Shown here in pieces: positions 24,853-32,614 of a stretch of 64,000 nucleotides of DNA. The DNA is taken from positions 2,604,001 through 2,668,000 of the forward strand of contig NZ_CP126740.1 in the NCBI RefSeq assembly GCF_030246925.1, in the 5' to 3' direction. The first letter of the stretch is position 1, and every line of letters begins with the position of its first letter. The notes under the pieces were generated by a model. The model was not told the origin of the DNA and made no database searches. It saw only the letters and a program-made list of their open reading frames with translations. This stretch comes from Microbacterium sp. zg-Y625 (GTDB lineage: Bacteria > Actinomycetota > Actinomycetes > Actinomycetales > Microbacteriaceae). A program made the translations under genes and the position numbers.

Positions 24853-25883
24853 CGTGCCCCCTTTCGCAGCACGAGGTAGAGGAAGAACAGGCCCCCGGCG
24901 AACTCGATCACGATCGACAGGCTCGCACCGAACGCGAAGACGCGCTCGAGCAGCAGCTGCCCGCCGACCAGGCACAGCACGCCGAGAAGGGCGGCGGTCG
25001 GGAGGGCCCATCGGTGACGGAACGTTCCGGCGTACGAGTACGCGAGGTTGGCGACGATGAGTCCGAAGAAGAGGATCGGTCCGACGAGTGCGGTGGATGC
25101 CGCGACCATCACCGACACGATCGCGAAGAGGGCCATGATGACCCGCTTGTGGTTGACGCCCAGTCCCACCGCGGCGGGCTCCCCCAGGGTGAGGACGTCG
25201 AGGGTGTTCAGCAGCGGCACGACGGCCAGGCAGCCGAGGAGGACCAGGATTCCGGTGAGCAGCAGCAGCGTCTCGTCCGGCCGGGTGAGCGAGGCGAAGG
25301 CGGTGTCGGTGAGCACCTGGAAGTCCAGCGGGTCCAGCATCCGCTGCATCCACTCCGTGAAGCTGCGGAAGAAGGTGCCCAGCACGATCCCCACGAGCAG
25401 CATGAGGTGGATCGAGCGTCGCTTGCCCCCGAAAAGCCAGGTGAAGAGGAAGACGCTGAAGGCGACCATGACGGCCACCTGCACCAGCCACAGCACGACG
25501 GGATCGGTGCGCAGGAACGCTGTGGATCCGAGGGTGAAGACGATGACCGTGGAGATCAGCAGGTAGAACGCGTCGAAGCCCATGATCGAGGGCGTCAGGA
25601 TGCGGTTCTGCGTGATGGTGTGGAAGACGACCGTCGACACACCCACGGCCACCGCGACGACGACCATCGCCACGACGCTGGCGCTGCGGATCTTCAGGGC
25701 GAAGGCGAGGGACCCCGGGACCGCGGTGAAGAGGTACAGGGCGATGAGCACGACGACGACCACGGCGAGCGCGGCCAGCCGCAGGCCGGGGCGGGCCCAC
25801 GCCGAGGCTGCGCGCGCGCGGATGCCGCGACCGCCCTCGGCCGGGGTGGCATCGCTGTGCCGCGGAGCGAGATCAGTGCGCAC
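24849..25883 (-). CDS. Iron-siderophore ABC transporter, permease (FecCD type) 2
   Basis: A 344-aa FecCD-family permease with about nine or ten hydrophobic helices. The cytoplasmic coupling region is LGEPAAVGLGVNHKRVI, equivalent to the family's L-G-x-x-x-A-x-x-L-G loop that contacts the ATPase. The GTG at 25883 overlaps the upstream permease gene by 11 bp, which sets the start. Together with the neighbouring permease it forms the heterodimeric channel. Confidence 0.92.
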   Translation of the reverse strand: MRTDLAPRHSDATPAEGGRGIRARAASAWARPGLRLAALAVVVVVLIALYLFTAVPGSLAFALKIRSASVVAMVVVAVAVGVSTVVFHTITQNRILTPSIMGFDAFYLLISTVIVFTLGSTAFLRTDPVVLWLVQVAVMVAFSVFLFTWLFGGKRRSIHLMLLVGIVLGTFFRSFTEWMQRMLDPLDFQVLTDTAFASLTRPDETLLLLTGILVLLGCLAVVPLLNTLDVLTLGEPAAVGLGVNHKRVIMALFAIVSVMVAASTALVGPILFFGLIVANLAYSYAGTFRHRWALPTAALLGVLCLVGGQLLLERVFAFGASLSIVIEFAGGLFFLYLVLRKGAR

Positions 25884-26892
25884 GGCTGCCCTTCCGCAGG
25901 AGGAGCCAGAGGAACAGGCCCGCCCCGATGACCCCCACGATGACCGACAGCGGGATCTCATAGGGGAAGCGGATGACCCGGGCGAGGATGTCGCACGCGA
26001 TCACGAACAGCGCGCCGAGGCCGGCTACCCACGGGATCGAGCGGCGGACGTTGTCGCCGATGATGAGGCTCACGATGTTGGGGACCACGAGCCCGAGGAA
26101 CGGGATCATGCCCGCCGTCACGAGCACCGCCGCCGTGATGACGGCGACGACGACCATGCCGATCCCGACGACGCGGCGGTAGTCGAGCCCCAGGTTCGTG
26201 GCGAAGTCCTCGCCCAGGCCGATGACGCTGAACCGGTCGGCGGCGATCCATGCCACGACGACCATGACACCGGCGACCCAGACGTACTCGTAGCGGCCCG
26301 CCATGATGGTGGCGAAGCTCCCCTGCGCCCACTGCGACAGCGACTGCAGGAGGTCCAGCCGGTAGGCGAAGAAGGTCGTCACGGCGCCGACGATGCCGCC
26401 GAGCATGATGCCCACCAGCGGCACCAGCACCAGCTGACGAACCGGGACGGCGCGGATGACCCGCATGAACACCCACGTGCCGATGAGCCCGAAGAGGGCG
26501 GCGATGCCCATCTTGCCCATCATCGCCATGCCCGGCCACAAGAGGATCGCCACGAGCATCCCGAGCGTCGCGAACTCGGTCACGCCGGTCGTCCCCGGCT
26601 CGACGAACTTGTTGCGCACCAGCATCTGCAGGATGAGTCCGGCGATGCCGAGCGATGCGCCGACGAGGAGCACCGCGACCGTGCGGGGGATGCGGCTGGC
26701 CACCAGCAGGAACGCGGCGTCGCTGTCGGCGCCGCCCTCCACAAGCGCCGTCGGAGACACGTCCGAGACGCCGATGAACAGGCTCGCGGCGGCGAGCACG
26801 ACGAGGGCGACGCCGATGAGCGCCCCCACCCACGTCCGCCGGGGGCGGGTGCGGGTGGGAGCGCTCGTCGGCGCAGACAATGTTGCGGTCAC
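25873..26892 (-). CDS. Iron-siderophore ABC transporter, permease (FecCD type) 1
   Basis: A 339-aa FecCD-family permease. After a basic N-terminus (TRTRPRRTWVG) it has about ten helices, with the conserved coupling loop GLGEDFATNLGLDYRRV and GMIPFLGLVVPNIV, a strong family marker. It follows the binding-protein gene by 26 bp and overlaps the second permease by 11 bp. Confidence 0.93.
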   Translation of the reverse strand: MTATLSAPTSAPTRTRPRRTWVGALIGVALVVLAAASLFIGVSDVSPTALVEGGADSDAAFLLVASRIPRTVAVLLVGASLGIAGLILQMLVRNKFVEPGTTGVTEFATLGMLVAILLWPGMAMMGKMGIAALFGLIGTWVFMRVIRAVPVRQLVLVPLVGIMLGGIVGAVTTFFAYRLDLLQSLSQWAQGSFATIMAGRYEYVWVAGVMVVVAWIAADRFSVIGLGEDFATNLGLDYRRVVGIGMVVVAVITAAVLVTAGMIPFLGLVVPNIVSLIIGDNVRRSIPWVAGLGALFVIACDILARVIRFPYEIPLSVIVGVIGAGLFLWLLLRKGSRAH

Positions 26893-26918
26893 CGCGGGGG
26901 ATCCTTCGGGTCAGATCC

Positions 26919-27938
26919 TCACTCGGCGATCTGCAGCACGTCGTCGATCATGATCTGAGTCGTCTGGATGCCACCGAAGACGATGTACCAGGCGGTGGGG
27001 TCGAGGTAGACGATCTGGTCGTTCTGGAAGGCCGTGGTCTGGTTGACGATGTCATTGTCGAGCACGGTCGCGGCGGCCTGAGCGCCCTCGGCGGCGGTCG
27101 CGGCGTCGCGGTCGACGACCCAGAGGTAGTCGGGGTTGTGCTCGAGCAGGAACTCGAACGACACCGGCTCGCCGTGCGTGGCGCCCTTGACGTCCTCGAC
27201 GACCGGCTCGACGCCGAAGACGTCGTAGATGAGTCCGCCGCGGGCGTTGCGTCCGGTGGCGTCGCCCTCGGACGGCGCCATCGCGTTGAGCCGGCCGCCG
27301 GAGACCATCAGTCCCAGGCCAGTGCCGGCGTCGACCGTGACGGCCCGGGCCTCGGCGATGCCGTCTTCGAGCTGGGCGAGGGCCTCGGCGGCCTCGTCCT
27401 CGGCGCCCAGCACCTCGCCGAGGAAGGTCGTGTTGCGCTCGAGAGTCTCCTCGAAGGACCCCGCGATGCTGAGGTCGACCGTCGGAGCGATCTCGTTGAG
27501 GTCCTCGAAGAGGCCCGCCGAGCGGCCGCCGATGACGATCAGGTCGGGCTGCTGCGCCTCGATCGCGACGAGGTCTGCCTCGAAGAGCGTGCCGGCGTTG
27601 AACGCGTCGTCGGCGAGGTGCTCCTGCAGGTAGTCGGGCACGGAGTCCAGCGGTGCGCCCGCGACCTCAGCGCCGAGCGCACCGATGGTGTCGAGGCTCG
27701 CCATGTCGAACACGACGATGGTCTCGGGGTTCTTGGGAACCTCGACGGTCGTCTCCTCGTACGCGGGCTCCTCGTCCTCACCGGCGGTGTTGCGGTCCCA
27801 CGAGAAGGTCACCGTGCCGGCGTCGGAGGCGGCAGGCGCATCGGCCGCGACCTCTTCCGTTCCGGTGGCGCAGCCGGTGAGGGCCGCGGCGGTGACGAGG
27901 GCGAGGGATGCCGCGATCAGCGGGCGGGTCGTGCTCAT
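26919..27938 (-). CDS. Iron-siderophore ABC transporter, substrate-binding lipoprotein
   Basis: A 339-aa periplasmic-binding-protein-like lipoprotein. A signal peptide is followed by the lipobox ALTGC with the lipidated Cys at residue 23. The mature part has the class III binding fold: VVFDMASLDTIGALG, the long helix linking two lobes, and LIVIGGRSAGLFEDLNEIAPTVDL, typical of FepB/FhuD-like (FatB/CeuE-type) proteins. It is the first gene of the import operon and divergent from the siderophore-interacting protein. AGGAG lies about 11 nt before the ATG. The ligand is probably a catecholate or mixed siderophore; this is not proven. Confidence 0.93.
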   Translation of the reverse strand: MSTTRPLIAASLALVTAAALTGCATGTEEVAADAPAASDAGTVTFSWDRNTAGEDEEPAYEETTVEVPKNPETIVVFDMASLDTIGALGAEVAGAPLDSVPDYLQEHLADDAFNAGTLFEADLVAIEAQQPDLIVIGGRSAGLFEDLNEIAPTVDLSIAGSFEETLERNTTFLGEVLGAEDEAAEALAQLEDGIAEARAVTVDAGTGLGLMVSGGRLNAMAPSEGDATGRNARGGLIYDVFGVEPVVEDVKGATHGEPVSFEFLLEHNPDYLWVVDRDAATAAEGAQAAATVLDNDIVNQTTAFQNDQIVYLDPTAWYIVFGGIQTTQIMIDDVLQIAE

Positions 27939-28058
27939 GCGTGTGTCATCTCCTGGAGGCGACGGGCACCGGGCGCGACGCAGCAGACGGCGGCACTCCC
28001 CACGCCCACGTCGATGTGGTTCGGATCGTGTCCGGCAGCGTTCTCTCGCCACGGACCT

Positions 28059-28077
28059 TGGATAGGCTAGCCTAACC
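28059..28077. promoter_or_regulatory. DtxR/IdeR-type iron box over the SIP promoter
   Basis: The core TAGGCTAGCCTA (28063-28074) is a perfect 12-bp palindrome followed by ACC. It closely matches the actinobacterial iron-box consensus TTAGGTTAGGCTAACCTAA. It also contains the -10 hexamer TAGCCT (28068-28073), 7 nt before the SIP start. Iron-loaded regulator bound here would block the leaderless SIP transcript. Since the importer operon starts 143 bp away on the other strand, it may be regulated from the same site or another one not found. Confidence 0.85.
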
Positions 28078-28080
28078 TTC

Positions 28081-28866
28081 ATGACGACGTCGACTCCGGT
28101 GAGCTCTTTCCGCCTAGGACGCCAGCGCCTCGACCTGCGGTTCCGCACGGCGCGACTGGCCGCGCGGACGTGGATCACGCCCACCTACGTGCGGATTCGG
28201 CTGGAGGGCGCCGATCTGATCGGATTCGACTCGCCGGGTTCGGACGACCACATCCGGGTGTTCTTCCCCGACGTCGCTCCCACCTCGGCGGAGGAGCTGC
28301 GCGCGGCCCCGAATCGCGAGTTGACGCCGCTGGCGTGGGAGCCCGACGGCGGCTGGCTGGAGCTGGAGTTCGCCGTTCACGACGGCGGTGTCGCGGCGCA
28401 GTGGGCGGCACACGCTCCCATCGGCGCCGTCGCCGGCGTGGGCGGCCCGCGCGGCTCGATGATGATCGAGGGCAGGCCCGATGCCTGGTTCCTCGCCGGA
28501 GACGAGACGGCGGTGCCGGCGATGCGCCGGTTCGCGCGCACCATGGACGCCGCCGCCGCCGGCCGCATCATGGTGGAGGTCGTCGACGCCGAGCACGAGC
28601 TGCCGATCGACGCTCCCCCGGGAGTGGTGGTGGAGCAGCTGCACCGGGGAACGACCCCCGCCGGCAGCGCGCTGACCGAACGCCTGGAGGCCCTCGGCAC
28701 CGACGACCGCCCGCTCGGCGACGTCTTCGCGTTCGTCGCGGCGGAACAGGCGATCGTCAGACCTGCCCGCGCCCTGCTGCAGGAGCGGTGGGCGCTGCCC
28801 TCCGACACCTTCGTGGCGAAGGGGTACTGGAAGCGCGGCGAGAGCGAGTACCACGCGCCGCACTGA
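28081..28866 (+). CDS. Siderophore-interacting protein (ferric-siderophore reductase, SIP type)
   Basis: A 261-aa FAD-binding-9/SIP family protein that releases iron from imported siderophores in the cytosol. It has the N-terminal barrel (TPTYVRIRLEGADLIGFDSPGSDDHIRVFFP), FAVHDGGVAAQWAAHAPIGAVAGVGGPRGSM (FAD/pyrophosphate binding) and FLAGDETAVPAMRR (about 138-151). It ends with the W-K-R-G-x-x-E-Y tail. One oddity: the usual R-x-Y-T-x-R FAD motif reads RELTPLAW. The family call is strong because of the rest of the fold and the neighbourhood. Confidence 0.92.
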   Translation: MTTSTPVSSFRLGRQRLDLRFRTARLAARTWITPTYVRIRLEGADLIGFDSPGSDDHIRVFFPDVAPTSAEELRAAPNRELTPLAWEPDGGWLELEFAVHDGGVAAQWAAHAPIGAVAGVGGPRGSMMIEGRPDAWFLAGDETAVPAMRRFARTMDAAAAGRIMVEVVDAEHELPIDAPPGVVVEQLHRGTTPAGSALTERLEALGTDDRPLGDVFAFVAAEQAIVRPARALLQERWALPSDTFVAKGYWKRGESEYHAPH

Positions 28867-28872
28867 GCGCGC

Positions 28873-29733
28873 TCAGTACCAGTCGGTCGCCTGCGAGTGC
28901 GCCCACGCCGTGCAGGGCGTGCCGTACGCACGGGCGATGTAGTCCAGCCCCCACCGGATCTGCGTGGTGGCGTTCGTCTGCCAATCCGGGCCGGCCGCGG
29001 CCATCTTGTCCCCGGGCAGGGACTGCGGAATGCCGGTGGCGCCACTGGAGGGATTGACGGCCTGGTAGTTCCAGTCCGACTCCTTCTGCCAGAGCGAGTT
29101 CAGGCACTGGAACTGGTCGCTTCCCCAGCCATACTGCGTCGCTGCGAGGTGCGCGGCGGTCGCCCGGGCGCCGTCGGGCGTGTTGGCCGCGGCGAGCGCG
29201 GCCGCAGCCTCCGCCTCGGCCTGTGCCGCCGCTGCTGCCGCCTCGGCCTCGGCCTTCTGCTGCCGGGCGAGGTCGAACCGGGCACGCAGGTCGGCGGTCT
29301 CGGTGGTCACGTCATCGACGTGGTCGTCGATGACCTCCACCGCCTCCATCTCCCGCAGCAGCTGCACGCCCTCAGCGTCGTCGAGTTCCTCGAGCGCCGT
29401 GTGCAGTTCGTCCGTGTCGACCTCGACGACACCCTCGACCTCCAGCCCCGACTGCGCCACCTCTGCGGTGAGCGCGTCGGCGGCGGCCAGCGCCGCGTGC
29501 GCGGCATCCACCGTCGCCTGCGCGTCGTCGGCCACCTCCTGCAGGGTGGGGGCGACCGCGGCGTCGACGATCGGCAGCTCTGCGGCGACGGCGGCCGCGC
29601 CGGAGGTCAGCACACCCCCGAGGGCGATGCCGGAGGCCACCGCCAGGGTCGCGGTGATGCGGGCGCGGACGCGACGGCGGCGCGCGACGCGCAGGGCGCG
29701 GCGCGACAGGGCTGATGTGGGGGCTGAAGGCAT
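28873..29733 (-). CDS. Secreted lytic transglycosylase-like protein with N-terminal coiled coil
   Basis: A 286-aa exported protein. A very basic N-terminus is followed by a signal helix (ATLAVASGIALGGVLTSGAAAVAA). A long Ala/Glu/Asp-rich coiled coil covers about residues 60-195. The C-terminal 85 residues are a lysozyme-like domain with LWQKESDWNYQAVNPSSGATGIPQSLPG, where the Glu of KES is the likely acid, and IRWGLDYIARAYGTPCTAW. Two Cys could form a disulfide. This C-terminal domain is common in actinobacterial peptidoglycan-cleaving and resuscitation-type proteins. It converges on the SIP gene with a 6-bp gap. Confidence 0.88.
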   Translation of the reverse strand: MPSAPTSALSRRALRVARRRRVRARITATLAVASGIALGGVLTSGAAAVAAELPIVDAAVAPTLQEVADDAQATVDAAHAALAAADALTAEVAQSGLEVEGVVEVDTDELHTALEELDDAEGVQLLREMEAVEVIDDHVDDVTTETADLRARFDLARQQKAEAEAAAAAAQAEAEAAAALAAANTPDGARATAAHLAATQYGWGSDQFQCLNSLWQKESDWNYQAVNPSSGATGIPQSLPGDKMAAAGPDWQTNATTQIRWGLDYIARAYGTPCTAWAHSQATDWY

Positions 29734-29985
29734 GGCGAAGCGTACGTTTCGTTCGGGACGTGCGCCGGCAGGGCGGCGCCGCGCCCTCGGGCCGGGCGCG
29801 GTGTACCACTGTGCAGGGTGTTTCTGGACGGGCCCCCTGTCCGCGCTGAGCGATCCGTGGGAGCGGGATGACGGTGTGATCAGGGCTTCGCATCCACGCG
29901 ACGCTTGCCTCGCCGCTTCCCGCTGCTGAATACTGAGGATCGCCGGAGACCGCCGGCACCCCGAGCCGGCGCGGGAGTGATCGTC

Positions 29986-30048
29986 ATGCTGACCCTGAAC
30001 CCGTCCCTCGACGTCCTGGTGGCGAGCATCGCGGAAGCCGCGTCGTGA
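29986..30048 (+). CDS. Possible 20-codon upstream ORF coupled to the NAD(P)-binding gene
   Basis: ATG at 29986 with GGGAG 11 nt before it opens a 20-codon frame (MLTLNPSLDVLVASIAEAAS). Its TGA overlaps the GTG of the next gene in GTGA, a normal translational-coupling arrangement. It may be a true leader, or it may simply deliver ribosomes to the next start. It resembles nothing known. The preceding 250 bp back to 29734 hold no other gene that I can support. Confidence 0.35.
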   Translation: MLTLNPSLDVLVASIAEAAS

Positions 30049-30785
30049 GGATCGCCGTCGCGGGCGGCACGGGCACCGCCGGCCGCCGCGTGGTGGAGGT
30101 GGCCCGCTCCCGTGGCCACGACGTCGCGATCGCGACGCGCGGCGCCGGAGCCGACGCGACGACCGGCGATGGGCTGCGCGAGGCGCTCCAGGGCGTCGAC
30201 GTCGTCATCGACACCCTCAACGTCACCACCCTCGATGCGCGGACGAGCGAGGAGTTCTTCCGCGCCAGCACCGGCCGCCTGCTCGCCGCGGAGGGCGCGG
30301 TCGGGGTCGGCCACCACGTGGCGCTGTCCATCGTCAACTGCGATCGGGCGCCGCACGGCTACTACGCCGGCAAGGTCGCGCAGGAGGCGCTCATCACCGC
30401 CGGCGCGGTGCCGTGGACGATCCTGCGGACGACGCAGTTCCACGACTTCGCCGCGCAGATGTTCGCGTCGGCGCGCATCGGTCCCCTGCACCTGGCACCC
30501 CGGATGCGCACCCAGCCGGTCTCGCTCGACGACGTCGCCGCGCGGCTGGTCGACCTCGCCGAGGCACCGCCCGCAGGGTGGGCGCGGGACCTCGCCGGAC
30601 CGCAGGAGGAGTCACTGGTGGCGATGGTCCGCGGCTACGCGCGGGCGACGGGCCACCACGGCCCGCTCCCTGCCTTTCCGCTCCCGGGGCCGCTCGGCCG
30701 CGCGCAGCGCGACGGCACGCTGCTGCCGGGGCCCGACGCCGACCGCGGCACCGTCACCTTCGCGCAGTGGCTCGCGACGCAGTGA
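30045..30785 (+). CDS. NmrA/SDR-type NAD(P)-binding protein
   Basis: A 246-aa atypical short-chain dehydrogenase. It starts MRIAVAGGTGTAGRRVVE with the G-x-x-G-x-x-G nucleotide loop and has VALSIVNCDRAPHGYYAGKVAQE, where Tyr and Lys are spaced Y-x-x-x-K. It also has WTILRTTQFHDF, a hallmark of NmrA-like and YtfG-like proteins. Substrate unknown; relatives act as redox sensors or quinone reductases. The GTG start is fixed by the overlap with a small upstream ORF. It converges on the aldo/keto reductase gene. Confidence 0.85.
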   Translation: MRIAVAGGTGTAGRRVVEVARSRGHDVAIATRGAGADATTGDGLREALQGVDVVIDTLNVTTLDARTSEEFFRASTGRLLAAEGAVGVGHHVALSIVNCDRAPHGYYAGKVAQEALITAGAVPWTILRTTQFHDFAAQMFASARIGPLHLAPRMRTQPVSLDDVAARLVDLAEAPPAGWARDLAGPQEESLVAMVRGYARATGHHGPLPAFPLPGPLGRAQRDGTLLPGPDADRGTVTFAQWLATQ

Positions 30786-30786
30786 C

Positions 30787-30811
30787 CGGATGCCGGAGGC
30801 ATCGGCATCCG
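30787..30811. terminator. Hairpin between converging genes
   Basis: CGGATGCC and GGCATCCG form a perfect 8-bp stem around a 9-nt loop, starting 2 bp after the stop codon at 30785. It has no T-tract, and the stem consists of the heptamer that is over-represented across this window. It may therefore be either a weak bidirectional terminator or a chance pairing. Confidence 0.4.
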
Positions 30812-30815
30812 CGCG

Positions 30816-31646
30816 TCACATCTCCTCGTGGGTCTCGGGGTCACCGTCCCAGAGACGTCCCCGCTCCAACGCGCTCAGGGCCGCGATCTCGTCGTCGGTC
30901 AGCGCGAAGCCGAAGACATCGGCGTTCTCGCGCTGGCGCTCGGCGCTCGCGGACTTCGGGATGGGGGTGGACCCGATCTGCGTGTGCCACCGCAGCACCG
31001 CCTGCGTCGGGGTGACCCCGTGCGCGGCGGCGATGTCGGCGAGCACCGGCTCCGCCAGCAGCTCGCTGCGCCGGGCGAGCGGGCTCCAGCTCTCGGTGCG
31101 GATGCCCTGCGCTTCGTGGAACGCCCGCAGCTCGGCCTGGGGGAAGTAGGGGTGAAGCTCCACCTGGTTCACCGCCGGCACGACGCCGGTCTCGTCGACC
31201 AGTCGTTCGAGCATCTGCTGCGTGAAGTTCGAGACGCCGATGCTCTGCACCGTGCCGCGCTCGCGCAGCTCGATCATCGCCCGCCAGCTGTCGACGTACT
31301 GATCCACCGAGGGGTTCGGCCAGTGGATGAGGTAGAGGTCGATGCGGTCCAGCCCCAGACGCTCGAGCGAGCCGGCGGCGCTGGCGAGGGTCTTGTCGTA
31401 GCCGTGGTCCCGTCCGGGGAGCTTCGTGGTGACGATGAGCTCGTCGCGGATGCCGCTGCGGCGCACCGCCTCGCCCACCTCGGTCTCGTTCTGGTAGTTC
31501 ACCGCCGAGTCCAGCAGCCGGTAGCCGCTGTCGATCGCCGCGACCATGGCCTCGACGCCGTCGTCGCCGCGCAGGTTGTAGGTGCCGAGTCCGAGCTCGG
31601 GGAAGGCCGTGTCGTCGTTGAGGGTGACCGTGGGAATCGTGAGCAT
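30816..31646 (-). CDS. Aldo/keto reductase
   Basis: A 276-aa NADPH-dependent AKR. The catalytic tetrad is intact: Asp46, Tyr51, Lys75 (TTKLPG) and His108 (LIHWPNP). The GVSNFTQQ and EVELHPYFPQ-like motifs are present (here QVELHPYFPQ). The C-terminal KSASAERQRENADVFGF is the NADPH 2'-phosphate-binding region. It resembles AKR5 2,5-diketo-D-gluconate or methylglyoxal reductases; the substrate is not established. A TAGCGT box 6 nt before the ATG predicts a leaderless mRNA. Confidence 0.94.
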   Translation of the reverse strand: MLTIPTVTLNDDTAFPELGLGTYNLRGDDGVEAMVAAIDSGYRLLDSAVNYQNETEVGEAVRRSGIRDELIVTTKLPGRDHGYDKTLASAAGSLERLGLDRIDLYLIHWPNPSVDQYVDSWRAMIELRERGTVQSIGVSNFTQQMLERLVDETGVVPAVNQVELHPYFPQAELRAFHEAQGIRTESWSPLARRSELLAEPVLADIAAAHGVTPTQAVLRWHTQIGSTPIPKSASAERQRENADVFGFALTDDEIAALSALERGRLWDGDPETHEEM

Positions 31647-31652
31647 GCGCCC

Positions 31653-31658
31653 ACGCTA
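31653..31658 (-). promoter_or_regulatory. -10 element of the aldo/keto reductase gene
   Basis: TAGCGT on the minus strand, 6 nt before the ATG at 31646. Confidence 0.6.
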
Positions 31659-31672
31659 CGCCCCGGCATCCG

Positions 31673-32500
31673 TCACGCGGGTCGGCCAGGGAACTCCAGC
31701 AGTGTCTCGATCGTCGTGATCACGCCGAACTCGGCGTTGGACGGCGCGCGATGGCGGGCGATCGCCGCCACGTCGGGGTGCGCGTCCGCCATCGCATACG
31801 ACCAGTCCGCCGCCTGCAGCAGCTCGAGGTCGTTGAGGTAGTCGCCGAACGCGACGGTCTGGGCGGGAGTGATCCCGAGAGCGCGTTGCAGATTCCGCAG
31901 CGCGACGCCCTTGTTCACTCCGGCGTTCATGATGTCGATCCAGTGCGCGCCTGAGACGACCACCTGGTGGGTCCGGCGCAGGTCGTCGAGCGCGGGCGCG
32001 GTGTGCGTCTCGCCGCCGTCGTGGTCGTAGATCGCGAGCTTCAGCACCTGGTCCTGCTGGGCGAGCACGTCGTCGACGACGCTCAGCCGCGCGTAGTACT
32101 TCTCCACCTCGGCGAGGAACCGTGGATCGGTGTCTTCGATGTACGCCGACTCCTTGCCGCACACCACGACGCCGGCGTGCAGCGCACCATCGGCGACGAG
32201 ACGACGCATCCGCAGGATCAGGTCCCGCACGAACGCGGGGTCGAGGGCGTCGGAGCTCACCTCGACGCCCTCCCGCACGACGTAGGCGCCGTTCTCGGCG
32301 ATGTAGTCGAGGTCACGGCCCGCTTCGCCGAAGGAGCGCTGCAGGGTCGCCAGCTGCCGACCGCTGGCCGGCGCGAACGCGATGCCGCGCTCGCGCAGCC
32401 TGTCCAGCAGCGGCCAGAGCCCGTCGGGGATGCGTCCGGCGGGATCGAGCAGCGTGCCGTCCATGTCGACGGCGATGAGGCGGATGTCGGGAGTCGTCAC
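31673..32500 (-). CDS. HAD-superfamily phosphatase (Cof type)
   Basis: A 275-aa class IIB HAD hydrolase: nucleophile motif DMDGT (Asp12 and Asp14), ASGRQ (motif II), NKGVALRNL and FGDYLNDLELL (motif III/IV). Such enzymes dephosphorylate sugar phosphates, flavin or pyridoxal precursors. The start is a GTG preceded by GGAGGG. It lies 26 bp upstream of the AKR start and may be co-transcribed with it, though the AKR also has its own promoter. Confidence 0.93.
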   Translation of the reverse strand: MTTPDIRLIAVDMDGTLLDPAGRIPDGLWPLLDRLRERGIAFAPASGRQLATLQRSFGEAGRDLDYIAENGAYVVREGVEVSSDALDPAFVRDLILRMRRLVADGALHAGVVVCGKESAYIEDTDPRFLAEVEKYYARLSVVDDVLAQQDQVLKLAIYDHDGGETHTAPALDDLRRTHQVVVSGAHWIDIMNAGVNKGVALRNLQRALGITPAQTVAFGDYLNDLELLQAADWSYAMADAHPDVAAIARHRAPSNAEFGVITTIETLLEFPGRPA

Positions 32501-32602
32501 CCCTCCATGCTCTCAGGCGCCGCCAGCGCCGCCCCCGGCCTTCCGGTTATCCCGAAGGAAAGACTCCGGATGCCGGGGCGGCGGCGGGCCGTGCCCCACC
32601 CC

Positions 32603-32608
32603 TACCGT
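32603..32608 (+). promoter_or_regulatory. -10 element of the kinase/regulator/DUF4097 operon
   Basis: TACCGT, 6 nt before the ATG at 32615. Confidence 0.55.
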
Positions 32609-32614
32609 GGAGCC

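Noticed and set aside
30787..30811. Hairpin at the end of the NmrA-type gene as a certain terminator
   Set aside because: The stem is short, lacks a T-tract and consists of the frequent heptamer, so it is listed only with low confidence.
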